Shown: piece by piece, positions 6,268-12,995 of the stretch | How positions within the stretch are numbered: the first letter of the stretch is position 1 | Layout of the letters: the number at the start of each line of letters is the position of its first letter | Assembly: GCA_047975295.1 (NCBI GenBank) | Contig: JBKEDH010000188.1 | Location: forward strand, 1-12,995 | Direction: 5' to 3' | Length of the DNA: 12,995 nucleotides | DNA from: JBKEDH01 sp047975295 | GTDB taxonomy: Bacteria > Bacteroidota > Bacteroidia > Flavobacteriales > Flavobacteriaceae | The notes under the pieces: model-generated | What the model was told of the DNA's origin: nothing | The model's database searches: none | The model's input: only the letters and a program-made list of their open reading frames with translations | Program-made: the position numbers and the translations under genes

Positions 6268-7500
6268 ATGAAGGAAAATCAATTGCTTAAAATTGCCGAA
6301 GAATTTGGAAGTCCGGTTTATATATATGATGCCGAAAAAATTGAAACCCAATACAACAGACTGGTTAGTGCTTTTAAAGATGTTAAGCGCTTAAAGATAA
6401 ATTATGCGGTAAAAGCCCTTTCCAACATATCTGTTTTAAAATTATTTAAAAAATTAGGTTCGGGTATCGATACCGTTTCCATTCAAGAAGTACAGTTGGG
6501 CTTGGCTGCAGGATTTACTCCCGAAGAAATTATTTTTACGCCCAACGGTGTAAGCATAGACGAGATTGAAGTTGCCGCCAAATTAGGTGTTAAAATAAAC
6601 ATCGATAACCTATCTGTTTTAGAACAGTTTGGTGCGAAGCATCCTAATACTCCTGTCTGCATCCGTATTAATCCGCATGTTATGGCTGGTGGTAATGCCA
6701 ATATTTCGGTAGGACATATCGATAGTAAATTTGGTATTTCCATCCATCAAATTCCACATATTTTGCGTATTGTCGAAAATACCAAAATGACCATTAACGG
6801 CGTACACATGCATACCGGTAGTGATATATTGGATATTGAAGTATTTTTGTATGCCTCCGAAATTTTATTCGATACAGCCAAGCATTTTAAAAACTTGGAA
6901 TTTATCGATTTTGGTTCTGGTTTTAAAGTTCCATACAAACCGGGCGATATCGAAACCAATATTGAAGAATTGGGCAAAAAACTTTCGGCCAGGTTCAATG
7001 CCTTCTGTAAAGAGTATGGTAAAGACTTAACTTTGGCTTTCGAACCCGGAAAATTTTTGGTAAGCGAATCCGGAAAATTTTTGGTAAGGGTTAATGCCAT
7101 AAAACAGACTACATCGACAGTATTTGCACAGGTCGATTCTGGCTTTAACCATTTAATTCGCCCCATGTTATATGGCTCGCACCACGATATTGTTAATATT
7201 TCTAACACCAAAGGGCGCGAACGTTTTTACTCGGTTGTGGGCTATATTTGCGAAACCGACACTTTTGCCAATAACCGTAGAATTAACGAGATAAACGAAG
7301 GTGATATTTTGTGTTTTAACAATGCCGGAGCTTACTGTTTTACCATGGCTAGCAATTACAATTCCAGATTGCGCCCTGCCGAAATATTATGGTACAACAA
7401 TAAAGCTCACCTTATTAGAAAAAGAGAAACTTTTTATGATATTTTAAACAACCAGATCGAGATTGATTTTACCGATAAAAAAAGTAAAAAAACGGTTTAA
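6268..7500 (+). CDS. lysA: Diaminopimelate decarboxylase
   Basis: This 410-residue PLP enzyme makes L-lysine from meso-diaminopimelate, the last step of the pathway. The fold-III (alanine-racemase-like) barrel carries the PLP lysine K49 in NYAVKA, and HMHTGS at 180-185. The phosphate-binding FGSGF is at 215-219, EPGKFLV at 259-265 and CETDTF at 328-333 (the cysteine acting across the dimer interface). The C-terminal NAGAYCFTMASNYN segment begins at 352. Length is normal. An unusual local feature is a 24-base near-perfect tandem repeat in codons 258-273. It encodes FEPGKFLV then SESGKFLV, yet the protein is not longer there than E. coli LysA. The gene stands alone: it diverges from sucC and converges with rluF, whose stop is 33 bases away. 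Confidence 0.96.
   Translation: MKENQLLKIAEEFGSPVYIYDAEKIETQYNRLVSAFKDVKRLKINYAVKALSNISVLKLFKKLGSGIDTVSIQEVQLGLAAGFTPEEIIFTPNGVSIDEIEVAAKLGVKINIDNLSVLEQFGAKHPNTPVCIRINPHVMAGGNANISVGHIDSKFGISIHQIPHILRIVENTKMTINGVHMHTGSDILDIEVFLYASEILFDTAKHFKNLEFIDFGSGFKVPYKPGDIETNIEELGKKLSARFNAFCKEYGKDLTLAFEPGKFLVSESGKFLVRVNAIKQTTSTVFAQVDSGFNHLIRPMLYGSHHDIVNISNTKGRERFYSVVGYICETDTFANNRRINEINEGDILCFNNAGAYCFTMASNYNSRLRPAEILWYNNKAHLIRKRETFYDILNNQIEIDFTDKKSKKTV
7041..7088 (+). repeat. 24-base tandem repeat inside lysA
   Basis: Positions 7041-7064 and 7065-7088 are identical except for one base (CGAACCCGG versus CGAATCCGG), that is 23 of 24. The unit is in frame and encodes EPGKFLV and ESGKFLV with their flanking residues. 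Both halves correspond to ancestral LysA positions, so this appears to be sequence homogenised in place rather than inserted. Confidence 0.85.
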
Positions 7501-7532
7501 TTGTAGTTAAATAATCCTGAGTTGGACTACTA

Positions 7533-8297
7533 CTACTTCCGTCTTTCTCTTTTTTTAATATTCGGGATAGATGTTTTGGCCGAATGTTGTATCAATTGGC
7601 TTAGTTTGGTAAATTCGTCTTGGCTTAGTTCTCGGTACTCGCCTACCGGGATATCCAGTTTAATATTCATAATTCTAATCCGTTTTAAGCTCTCTACTTC
7701 GTAATTAAGAAAAGTACACATACGGCGTATTTGACGGTTTAGGCCTTGAGTCAATATAATATTAAAGGTATGAGTGTTTATCTTTTTAACTTTGCATTTT
7801 TTAGTAGTTTTACTCAATTCCTCTAAATAAATGCCTCCAGCCATACGCTCTATAAATATTTGAGATATGGGCTTGTTAACCGTAACGATATATTCTTTTT
7901 CGTGATTATTGCTGGCTCGAAGTATCTTGTTTACAATATCGCCATCGTCGGTTAAAAGGATTAGCCCCTCACTGGGTTTATCCAATCGTCCGATAGGAAA
8001 AATACGTTTTGGATAATTGATATAATCTATAATATTATCTTTCTCGACCCGGGTATCGGTGGTACAAACAATACCTACAGGTTTGTTAAAAGCCAAATAG
8101 ACAAAAGGAGACTTGGTATTTTTTACAGGTACACCATCAACACAGACCAGATCGTCCGGTGCTATTTTTGTTCCCATTTCGGGAACAGATCCGTTTATCG
8201 TTATACGTCTGGCTTCAATAAGTTTGTCGGCTTCCCTACGCGAGCAGTACCCTACTTCACTTAAATATTTATTAATGCGCTTTAACTGTTCTTCCAT
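7533..8297 (-). CDS. rluF: 23S rRNA pseudouridine synthase, RluF type
   Basis: This is a 254-residue RsuA-family enzyme. An S4 RNA-binding domain (about 5-60; RINKYLSEVGYCSRREAD) precedes a pseudouridine synthase domain. The catalytic Asp106 lies in GRLDKPSEGLILLT. The family motif EKEYIVTV is present, as is NRQIRRMC near 190. NKPVGIV, NILRASNNHEKEY-like spacing and KKCKVKK match E. coli RluF better than RsuA or RluB. RluF modifies U2604 of 23S rRNA; target assignment is by homology. The C-terminal basic tail (KKRERRK) is shorter than in E. coli. It is the last gene of the minus-strand run, 19 bases after the hydrolase, and its stop converges with that of lysA. Confidence 0.9.
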   Translation of the reverse strand: MEEQLKRINKYLSEVGYCSRREADKLIEARRITINGSVPEMGTKIAPDDLVCVDGVPVKNTKSPFVYLAFNKPVGIVCTTDTRVEKDNIIDYINYPKRIFPIGRLDKPSEGLILLTDDGDIVNKILRASNNHEKEYIVTVNKPISQIFIERMAGGIYLEELSKTTKKCKVKKINTHTFNIILTQGLNRQIRRMCTFLNYEVESLKRIRIMNIKLDIPVGEYRELSQDEFTKLSQLIQHSAKTSIPNIKKRERRK

Positions 8298-8316
8298 ACC
8301 GCAAAATTACAATAAA

Positions 8317-9141
8317 TTAGGTGTTTAAAAAGCTGGTAATTACCGAATAAACAGTATCCGATCTTAACCCATGCCCTAATCCTTTGGTTTCGACAAATTT
8401 AGTATTAGCAATGCTATCATCTATTTCCAAAGCATCTCTAAATGGAATAATTTTATCCTGCTTATCGTGAACCACAAGTGTTCTGGCCTTTATTTCTTCT
8501 GAAAAGTTTTCAATAGAATAAAATGCCAGTGGTTGTCCAAACACATCGGTAAAATATTGATCTATTGCCTTTTTTACCGCAGTGCTATAGCCCATTATAG
8601 CCTTATACTCCCCCACAATATTAATGTAGTTTGAAGGCGATCCGAGCATAACCATTTTTTTTACGGGAAGCTTGTAAGTGTGTATAGCAAAAGCCGAAGC
8701 CGAACCTCCTATGGAATGTCCGATAACATAATCGATACTAAACGTTTTTACAAGTTGGTTTATAGATTCTGAATACAAAATAGCATTAAAGGTTTTACTA
8801 CCCGAAGCACCATGTGCAGGAGCATCTAAAGCAAAGATATTAAAGTGTAATGCTTTTAACACTTCTATCAAATCCTTCCAACGGTACGTATTGCTTTCCC
8901 AGCCATGAACCAACAAAACGTTTTCTTTGTTTCCTTTCCAATGGTAGGTTTTTATCAAGAAATCATTTTGGGGAATATCTTTTTGAGATGCTGTTTCAAG
9001 ATAATTGGCCGCCTGCCGGCTTAGCTTTCCCTCCTGTGGTGTCGAAAATAGCTTTACAGCCAACTTTGCCGCATATTTTGGCGATAAAATACCGGCTGCA
9101 TTAATACTTTTTCCTATTGACTTTATGAGTACTTTTCCCAA
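8317..9141 (-). CDS. Alpha/beta hydrolase, TTG start
   Basis: This is a 274-residue alpha/beta hydrolase of unknown substrate. The oxyanion-side motif VLLVHGW is at 75-81. The nucleophile Ser143 is in GHSIGG, the acid is probably Asp229 in HDKQDKIIP, and the base is His257 in GLGHGL, so the triad is complete. There is no signal peptide. There is no in-frame ATG before the conserved region: codons run back from TTG at 9141 through ATT, TGT and ATC to TAA at 9153-9151. That TAA is the stop of the preceding DUF2179 frame. TTG is therefore the likely start, 9 bases after that stop, which suggests translational coupling; ATT at 9144 is a less likely alternative. The specific reaction (esterase, lipase or peptidase) cannot be told. 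Confidence 0.85.
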   Translation of the reverse strand: MGKVLIKSIGKSINAAGILSPKYAAKLAVKLFSTPQEGKLSRQAANYLETASQKDIPQNDFLIKTYHWKGNKENVLLVHGWESNTYRWKDLIEVLKALHFNIFALDAPAHGASGSKTFNAILYSESINQLVKTFSIDYVIGHSIGGSASAFAIHTYKLPVKKMVMLGSPSNYINIVGEYKAIMGYSTAVKKAIDQYFTDVFGQPLAFYSIENFSEEIKARTLVVHDKQDKIIPFRDALEIDDSIANTKFVETKGLGHGLRSDTVYSVITSFLNT

Positions 9142-9150
9142 AATACAGAT

Positions 9151-9483
9151 TTAATGGTGATCTTTTAAAGGTTTTTTCTTAATCATTCCTCCTTTTAAAT
9201 CTTTAACCATTCCCATTATTATAAAGGCTTTACGGTCTATTTTATCGATTTCGGTTTGAAGCTTGGCCAATTCTAAACGGGTTACAACGGTATAAATAAT
9301 ATCTTTTTCGTAACTTTTTCCAGAAGAACCAAATCCACCCTTACCTGCATAAATAGTACAGGCGCGTCTTAAATCTTCGGTAAGCATATTGCGTATTTCT
9401 TTGTGTTTTTCCGAGATAATTGTAACCCCGATATATTCTTCCACACCATCAACTACAAAATCGACTGTTTTGGCTGCTGCCAT
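9151..9483 (-). CDS. DUF2179 domain, C-terminal part of a nonsense-split YitT-family protein
   Basis: The 110 residues correspond to the cytoplasmic C-terminal domain of YitT-family membrane proteins. The visible signature runs GVTIISEKHKEIRNMLTEDL, GKGGFGSSGK, IYTVVTRLELAKLQTEI, and AFIIMGMVKDLKGGMIKKKPLK at the end. The frame is continuous with the membrane half upstream. From the TAA at 9513-9511, nine sense codons (TALYAILTY) lead in frame to the ATG at 9483. If translated alone, the product would be a soluble orphan domain beginning inside the last membrane/hinge segment. Reinitiation at 9483, stop readthrough or loss of function are all possible. The reading frame downstream of the stop is otherwise undamaged, so any loss is recent. 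Confidence 0.8.
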   Translation of the reverse strand: MAAAKTVDFVVDGVEEYIGVTIISEKHKEIRNMLTEDLRRACTIYAGKGGFGSSGKSYEKDIIYTVVTRLELAKLQTEIDKIDRKAFIIMGMVKDLKGGMIKKKPLKDHH

Positions 9484-9510
9484 ATAAGTAAGTATTGCAT
9501 ACAGTGCGGT

Positions 9511-10137
9511 TTAGATAGAAAGAATATAAGCAACAACAGAAAAAATAATAATGTTTATAACTAACAGAACATCTCCAATAGTAAGCGATAATTTTCTACT
9601 TAAAAAAATAGCCAAAACTTCGGTACCATCAATAACGCTTCCTCCACGCACGGACATACCGATACCGAGACCAAGAAAGAACCCACCAAATACCGAAATA
9701 AGCAATTTATCGCTTGTTATTATGGGATAATCAACAAAATGTACCACAACCGCCAAAAGTGTAATGGCAACAATACTGCGAAAGGCAAATTTAATGTTTA
9801 CCGTTCGCGATGCCAAAACAATAAATGGCACGTTTACCAATACCAAAAACACACTTAAATCGATAGATGATGTTAGATGATTAAGCAATAACGAAATACC
9901 CGTAGCACCACCATCTATAAAATTGTTGGGCAACAAAAAGCCTTTTAACCCAAAACCTGCCGAAAACACGCCTATTATTACCAATACATATTCTTTTAGC
10001 GTATGTGCAAACTCCACCTGTAGTTTCCTAACCAATGTTACGATTTGCTTTTTGCTAACGGGTTTTTTGTTGCCCTGTTTCGATTGCAATTTCCGGCGGG
10101 CCAAATCGGCCAATATTTTAGATATAAACGGATTCAT
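9511..10137 (-). CDS. YitT-family membrane protein, N-terminal part, ended by a premature in-frame stop
   Basis: The 208 residues have a basic cytoplasmic N-terminal stretch of ~45 residues, then about six hydrophobic segments between 48 and 208. Family motifs are visible: NNFIDGGATGIS (71-82) and GGSVIDGTEVLA (165-176). Complete YitT proteins continue with a DUF2179 domain. Here the frame ends ...VVAYILSI then TAA, and the missing domain follows in the same frame. Restoring the stop to a sense codon (GAA is one base away and Glu is common here) gives a 328-residue protein of normal family length. YitT proteins have no firmly established transport substrate. The start ATG at 10137 lies 4 bases after the lipoprotein stop, indicating an operon. 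It could be a fresh pseudogene, a genuinely split gene, or a sequencing error. Confidence 0.82.
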   Translation of the reverse strand: MNPFISKILADLARRKLQSKQGNKKPVSKKQIVTLVRKLQVEFAHTLKEYVLVIIGVFSAGFGLKGFLLPNNFIDGGATGISLLLNHLTSSIDLSVFLVLVNVPFIVLASRTVNIKFAFRSIVAITLLAVVVHFVDYPIITSDKLLISVFGGFFLGLGIGMSVRGGSVIDGTEVLAIFLSRKLSLTIGDVLLVINIIIFSVVAYILSI

Positions 10138-10141
10138 TAGA

Positions 10142-10696
10142 TTATTCCCAATTAATGAAAAAATACTTTAACTTCGCATTGTCTGGAATATGGGTTGCTT
10201 CGAACTTAATATTCCTGTCAAATCTTAAATTGGCAGGCAGTTCCTCTTTATCGATAATAAAACTGGCATTTATTTCGTTAACGGTTATTGCAATAGCGTT
10301 AATTAAATTATCTATCCTTTTTATGGTGTAATTTGTATTAATATCCTTAAAAGAACTTTGCGTACTTATACCTTTATCGGTTTTAAAACGTTGATCTATT
10401 ATTTGAACATTTGTTATCACCGAAGTCGAATCCAAAAACTGCCCGGGTGTTAATACTAATAGTTTTTTTCCGCCTTTTTCGTAAACTTCGATTTTATTCG
10501 AAACACCTTCAAATTCCTTTCCACTATTAAAATCGACCAAAGAATCGTTACCGAAAATGGTTTTCAAATCCTTTATTTGGGTAGAATCGGTTAAGGCACC
10601 TATATAATGCTTGGATATATCGAAAGGTTTGGGTTTACTATTACAGCTTAAAAATATTACAGCTAACAGGATTGCATTTGCAAATAGCTTTTTCAT
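10142..10696 (-). CDS. Small lipoprotein of unknown function
   Basis: The 184 residues begin with a lipoprotein signal peptide: basic KK, a hydrophobic core, and lipobox FLSC with the acylated Cys18, followed by NSKPKP. The mature ~166 residues are predicted to sit on the periplasmic side of a membrane. They contain no motif that I recognise, no repeats and no further cysteines, and mixed alpha/beta character is likely. The gene starts 38 bases after the YjgR-like ATPase stop and ends 4 bases before the YitT start, so it is inside the operon. I cannot assign a function. Confidence 0.85.
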   Translation of the reverse strand: MKKLFANAILLAVIFLSCNSKPKPFDISKHYIGALTDSTQIKDLKTIFGNDSLVDFNSGKEFEGVSNKIEVYEKGGKKLLVLTPGQFLDSTSVITNVQIIDQRFKTDKGISTQSSFKDINTNYTIKRIDNLINAIAITVNEINASFIIDKEELPANLRFDRNIKFEATHIPDNAKLKYFFINWE

Positions 10697-10734
10697 CTAT
10701 TATTTTTTTTGATTTTGGAGTTAATATTAAGAGC

Positions 10735-12270
10735 CTATTTTCGCATTACTTTATTTAAAATACCAAATACACTACGTATAAACGTTGCACTTGTTAATAC
10801 CTTAACCACAGGGTTCATAGCTGTATTTCGGCGTGTGGTAGTACGTCGCTTAGATTCTGCTTCTTTCAAGGTCTTTTGCTCCTGCTTTGCTTTTTCTTTG
10901 GCATCTTCGGCCTCGGCAACTTCAATCTTTTTATTTAAAAGCTCGTAGGCACTTTCTCTATCGATGGTTTCGTTATATTTTTTTACCAATTTCGATTTCG
11001 AAAGTAATGCTTTTAGCTCTTCATCGGTTAAAATATCCATACGACTTACAGGTGCACACATCATGGTAGCGGCCAATGGTGTTGGCCGTCCTTTTTCGTC
11101 CAATACTGTAACAAAGGCTTCTCCCGTACCCAAAGCAGTCAATACTTCGGTGGTATCGTAATATTCGGTATCCGGATAGTTTTGCGCGGTTAGTTTTATG
11201 GCCTTTCGGTCTTTAGCCGTAAAGGCTCGTAAAGCGTGTTGGATTTTTAAGCCCAATTGACCCAATACCTCTTCGGGAACATCGGCCGGATTCTGGGTTA
11301 CAAAATACAGACCTACCCCTTTACTTCGAATAAGTTTTACGATGCTTTCAATTTGATTAAGCAATGCTTTTGAGGCTTCGTTGAAAATAAGATGAGCCTC
11401 GTCGATAAATATAACCAATTCAGGGCGGCCACTATCTCCCTGTTCGGGAAAAGTGGCATATATTTCGGCCAACAAACTTAACATAAAAGTTGAAAACAAT
11501 TTGGGCCTATCCTGTATATCGGTAAGTCTTATAATGTTAATGTAGCCATTGCCGTTTTCGTCTATACGCAGCAGATCGTCAACATCGAAAGAGGTTTCAC
11601 CAAAAAACAAATCGGCACCCTGTTGCTCCAACTCGATAATTTTTCTTAAAATTGCCCCTGTCGAGGCTGTTGAAATCCGCCCGTAAGATTCGGCAAACTC
11701 ATCTTTACCTTCCTCGGTAGCATATTGCAGTATTTTTTTAAAGTCTTTTAAATCTAAAAGTGGTAATTTATTATTATCACAATATTGAAAAATAACTGCC
11801 ACGATACCGGCTTGCGTTTCTGTTAAATCTAAAATACGAGATAAAAGTACAGGACCAAACTCACTTACCGTAGCCCGCAACCGAACACCATTTTGTTCAG
11901 ACAAGGTTAAAATTTCAACAGGAAAGCCCTTTGCTTTAAAAGGTAATCCTATTTTTTCTTGACGCTCGTCAATTTTGGCATGTCCGGGACTTGGTTGTGC
12001 TAATCCGCTTAAATCGCCTTTAATATCCATAAGTAAAACCGGAATGCCCTTTTCACTTAAACCTTCGGCCAAAACTTGCAAGGATTTTGTTTTTCCCGTT
12101 CCCGTTGCCCCGGCAATTAAACCGTGACGATTTAAGGTTTTTAACGGTATTTTTACATGGGCTCCCGTTACGGTATCGCCATTTAACATCGCCGCACCCA
12201 CTGCTATATAATCTCCTTTTGTGGTATAGCCTTCGGTAATGTAATTGCTAAAGGTTTCCTTTTGCGTCAT
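10735..12270 (-). CDS. YjgR/HerA-like P-loop ATPase (DUF853)
   Basis: This is a 511-residue cytosolic ATPase of the HerA/FtsK-like superfamily. Walker A is GATGTGKT (54-61) and Walker B is LVIFIDEAH (285-293). A sensor-like TQNP follows at 325-328, and a conserved arginine-rich QHALRAFTAKDRKA stretch lies after that. The overall sequence matches the DUF853 group typified by E. coli YjgR, sometimes annotated as a helicase. Its biological role is not established. A charged, probably coiled-coil stretch (about 440-480, rich in K/E/A) precedes a basic C-terminal tail. Length is like that of YjgR. No NurA nuclease or other HerA partner is adjacent, so a DNA end-processing pair is not supported here. 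It heads the minus-strand operon and diverges from queE across 144 bases. Confidence 0.92.
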   Translation of the reverse strand: MTQKETFSNYITEGYTTKGDYIAVGAAMLNGDTVTGAHVKIPLKTLNRHGLIAGATGTGKTKSLQVLAEGLSEKGIPVLLMDIKGDLSGLAQPSPGHAKIDERQEKIGLPFKAKGFPVEILTLSEQNGVRLRATVSEFGPVLLSRILDLTETQAGIVAVIFQYCDNNKLPLLDLKDFKKILQYATEEGKDEFAESYGRISTASTGAILRKIIELEQQGADLFFGETSFDVDDLLRIDENGNGYINIIRLTDIQDRPKLFSTFMLSLLAEIYATFPEQGDSGRPELVIFIDEAHLIFNEASKALLNQIESIVKLIRSKGVGLYFVTQNPADVPEEVLGQLGLKIQHALRAFTAKDRKAIKLTAQNYPDTEYYDTTEVLTALGTGEAFVTVLDEKGRPTPLAATMMCAPVSRMDILTDEELKALLSKSKLVKKYNETIDRESAYELLNKKIEVAEAEDAKEKAKQEQKTLKEAESKRRTTTRRNTAMNPVVKVLTSATFIRSVFGILNKVMRK

Positions 12271-12380
12271 AGATTTTTAGTTTGGCATAAAAATACACGA
12301 AAAAACATGAAGAAAAAAATAGGTTTTCACAGATAATATCCATCCCATAATTATTCGTAATATCTGCTATTAATATATCC

Positions 12381-12408
12381 TAACTTTTTTAAGTTATATG
12401 TATCTTTG
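12381..12408 (+). promoter_or_regulatory. queE promoter region: perfect small inverted repeat plus -7 box
   Basis: TATCTTTG at 12401-12408 matches TAnnTTTG and ends only 6 bases before the queE ATG. The transcript would have almost no leader. Just upstream, TAACTT-TTTT-AAGTTA (12381-12396) is a perfect 6-base inverted repeat filling the space where the -33 spacer lies. It may be a repressor-type site or chance. No TTG is found at the -33 position. Confidence 0.45.
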
Positions 12409-12414
12409 CTCCCT

Positions 12415-12995
12415 ATGAACAAAAATGTACAGGAATTGGTAAACAAAGGCAAAATGTTGCCCTTAATGGAAGAATTCTACACCATACAAGGTGAAGGTTT
12501 TCACAAAGGTACCGCTGCTTATTTTATACGTATTGGCGGTTGCGATGTAGGCTGCCATTGGTGCGATGTAAAAGAAAGCTGGAATGCCAATTTACACCCA
12601 CCAACCACAACCCTTACAATTGTAGAAAATGCAAAAAAATACAGCGACACTATTGTTGTTACCGGAGGCGAACCACTTACTTGGAATATGAATCCGCTCA
12701 CTTCCGGATTAAAAGCCGAAGGCCTTAAAACACATATTGAAACCTCGGGAGCTTATAAACTAACGGGCATTTGGGACTGGATATGCCTATCGCCAAAAAA
12801 AATGAAACTACCCACCAAAGAAGTTTACGAAAAAGCCAACGAGCTTAAAATGATTATATACAACAAGGACGATTTTCGTTTTGCCGAAGAACAGGCCAGT
12901 AACGTAAATAAAGACTGTATTTTATATTTACAGCCCGAATGGAGTAAACGGGATAAAATGATTCCTTTAATTGTAGATTATGTAATGCAAAATCC
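12415..12995 (+). CDS. queE: 7-carboxy-7-deazaguanine synthase QueE (radical SAM), 3' end missing
   Basis: The frame is open for 193 codons to the right edge; the family is usually a little over 200 residues, so only the last few are absent. QueE converts 6-carboxy-tetrahydropterin to 7-carboxy-7-deazaguanine, on the way to preQ0 and queuosine. Evidence includes FYTIQGEG (21-28), the 4Fe-4S cysteines C43, C47 and C50 in CDVGCHWC (CX3CX2C radical-SAM spacing), and TGGEPLTW (83-90). HIETSGA and CLSPKK, which are typical of this family, follow. The ATG at 12415 follows the -7 box directly. An internal ATG at codon 14 (MLPLMEEF) is a less likely start. It is transcribed divergently from the YjgR-like operon. 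Confidence 0.95.
   Translation, partial: MNKNVQELVNKGKMLPLMEEFYTIQGEGFHKGTAAYFIRIGGCDVGCHWCDVKESWNANLHPPTTTLTIVENAKKYSDTIVVTGGEPLTWNMNPLTSGLKAEGLKTHIETSGAYKLTGIWDWICLSPKKMKLPTKEVYEKANELKMIIYNKDDFRFAEEQASNVNKDCILYLQPEWSKRDKMIPLIVDYVMQN

Noticed and set aside
6747..7211. A 154-codon open frame antisense to lysA
   Set aside because: It lies wholly inside lysA, shows no recognisable motif, and has the composition of a reverse-complement shadow. lysA is complete and convincing.
7503..7532. Terminator between convergent lysA and rluF
   Set aside because: Only a 5-base GTAGT/ACTAC pairing without a T-run could be found in the 32-base gap.
10735..12270. HerA-NurA type DNA-end processing or defence module
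   Set aside because: The ATPase is of the DUF853/YjgR type. No NurA, Sir2 or nuclease gene is next to it; the neighbours are a lipoprotein and a YitT protein.
12271..12414. A preQ1 riboswitch ahead of queE
   Set aside because: The -7 box ends 6 bases before the ATG, so there is no leader to hold an aptamer, and no preQ1-type pseudoknot pattern is evident.
12540..12728. An open frame of 62 codons in the same direction as queE
   Set aside because: It is a second-frame shadow of queE. The queE frame carries the radical-SAM cysteines and GGEP.
1..12995. CRISPR array or rRNA genes
   Set aside because: No regularly spaced repeats with unique spacers and no rRNA-like stretches were seen on either strand.

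Overview
The window looks like a chromosomal segment of a marine-type Bacteroidetes, most likely Flavobacteriaceae. The evidence is low G+C, A-rich leaders with no Shine-Dalgarno sequences, repeated TAnnTTTG-type -7 promoter boxes, and a set of proteins (7TM-HD phosphodiesterase, LysA, SucC, RluF, YjgR-like ATPase, QueE) whose sequences have the Bacteroidetes look. Almost everything is housekeeping. I do not see a new multi-gene defence or secretion system.

Layout from left to right: (1) Positions 1-310 are an accessory boundary. The first ~25 codons of a tyrosine-recombinase integrase run off the left edge on the minus strand. Behind them lies a spacer with three copies of a 12-base repeat, then a terminator hairpin, then tRNA-Pro(TGG) and tRNA-Ser(GCT), which share a good promoter. 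This is the usual arrangement of an element integrated at the 3' end of a tRNA gene. (2) 587-2635 (minus) is a PgpH-type 7TM-HD phosphodiesterase, probably for c-di-AMP. (3) 2758-4692 (plus) holds a thiolase followed 6 bases later by a cytosolic NlpC/P60 cysteine peptidase. (4) 4717-4845 is an inverted-repeat block between convergent genes, either a MITE/IS remnant or a bidirectional terminator. (5) sucC (minus) and lysA (plus) diverge from 6062-6267.

(6) 7533-12270 is a tightly packed minus-strand run of six reading frames, probably one operon: YjgR/HerA-like ATPase, small lipoprotein, YitT-family membrane part, DUF2179 part, alpha/beta hydrolase, and RluF pseudouridine synthase. The YitT and DUF2179 frames are one ancestral gene cut by a single in-frame TAA. 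The hydrolase has no ATG and seems to start at TTG directly behind the DUF2179 stop. (7) queE (plus) diverges from this operon and runs off the right edge.

The items most worth a second look are the tRNA-linked integrase boundary, the nonsense-split YitT gene, the 133-base inverted-repeat block, and a 24-base near-perfect tandem repeat inside lysA that does not lengthen the protein.
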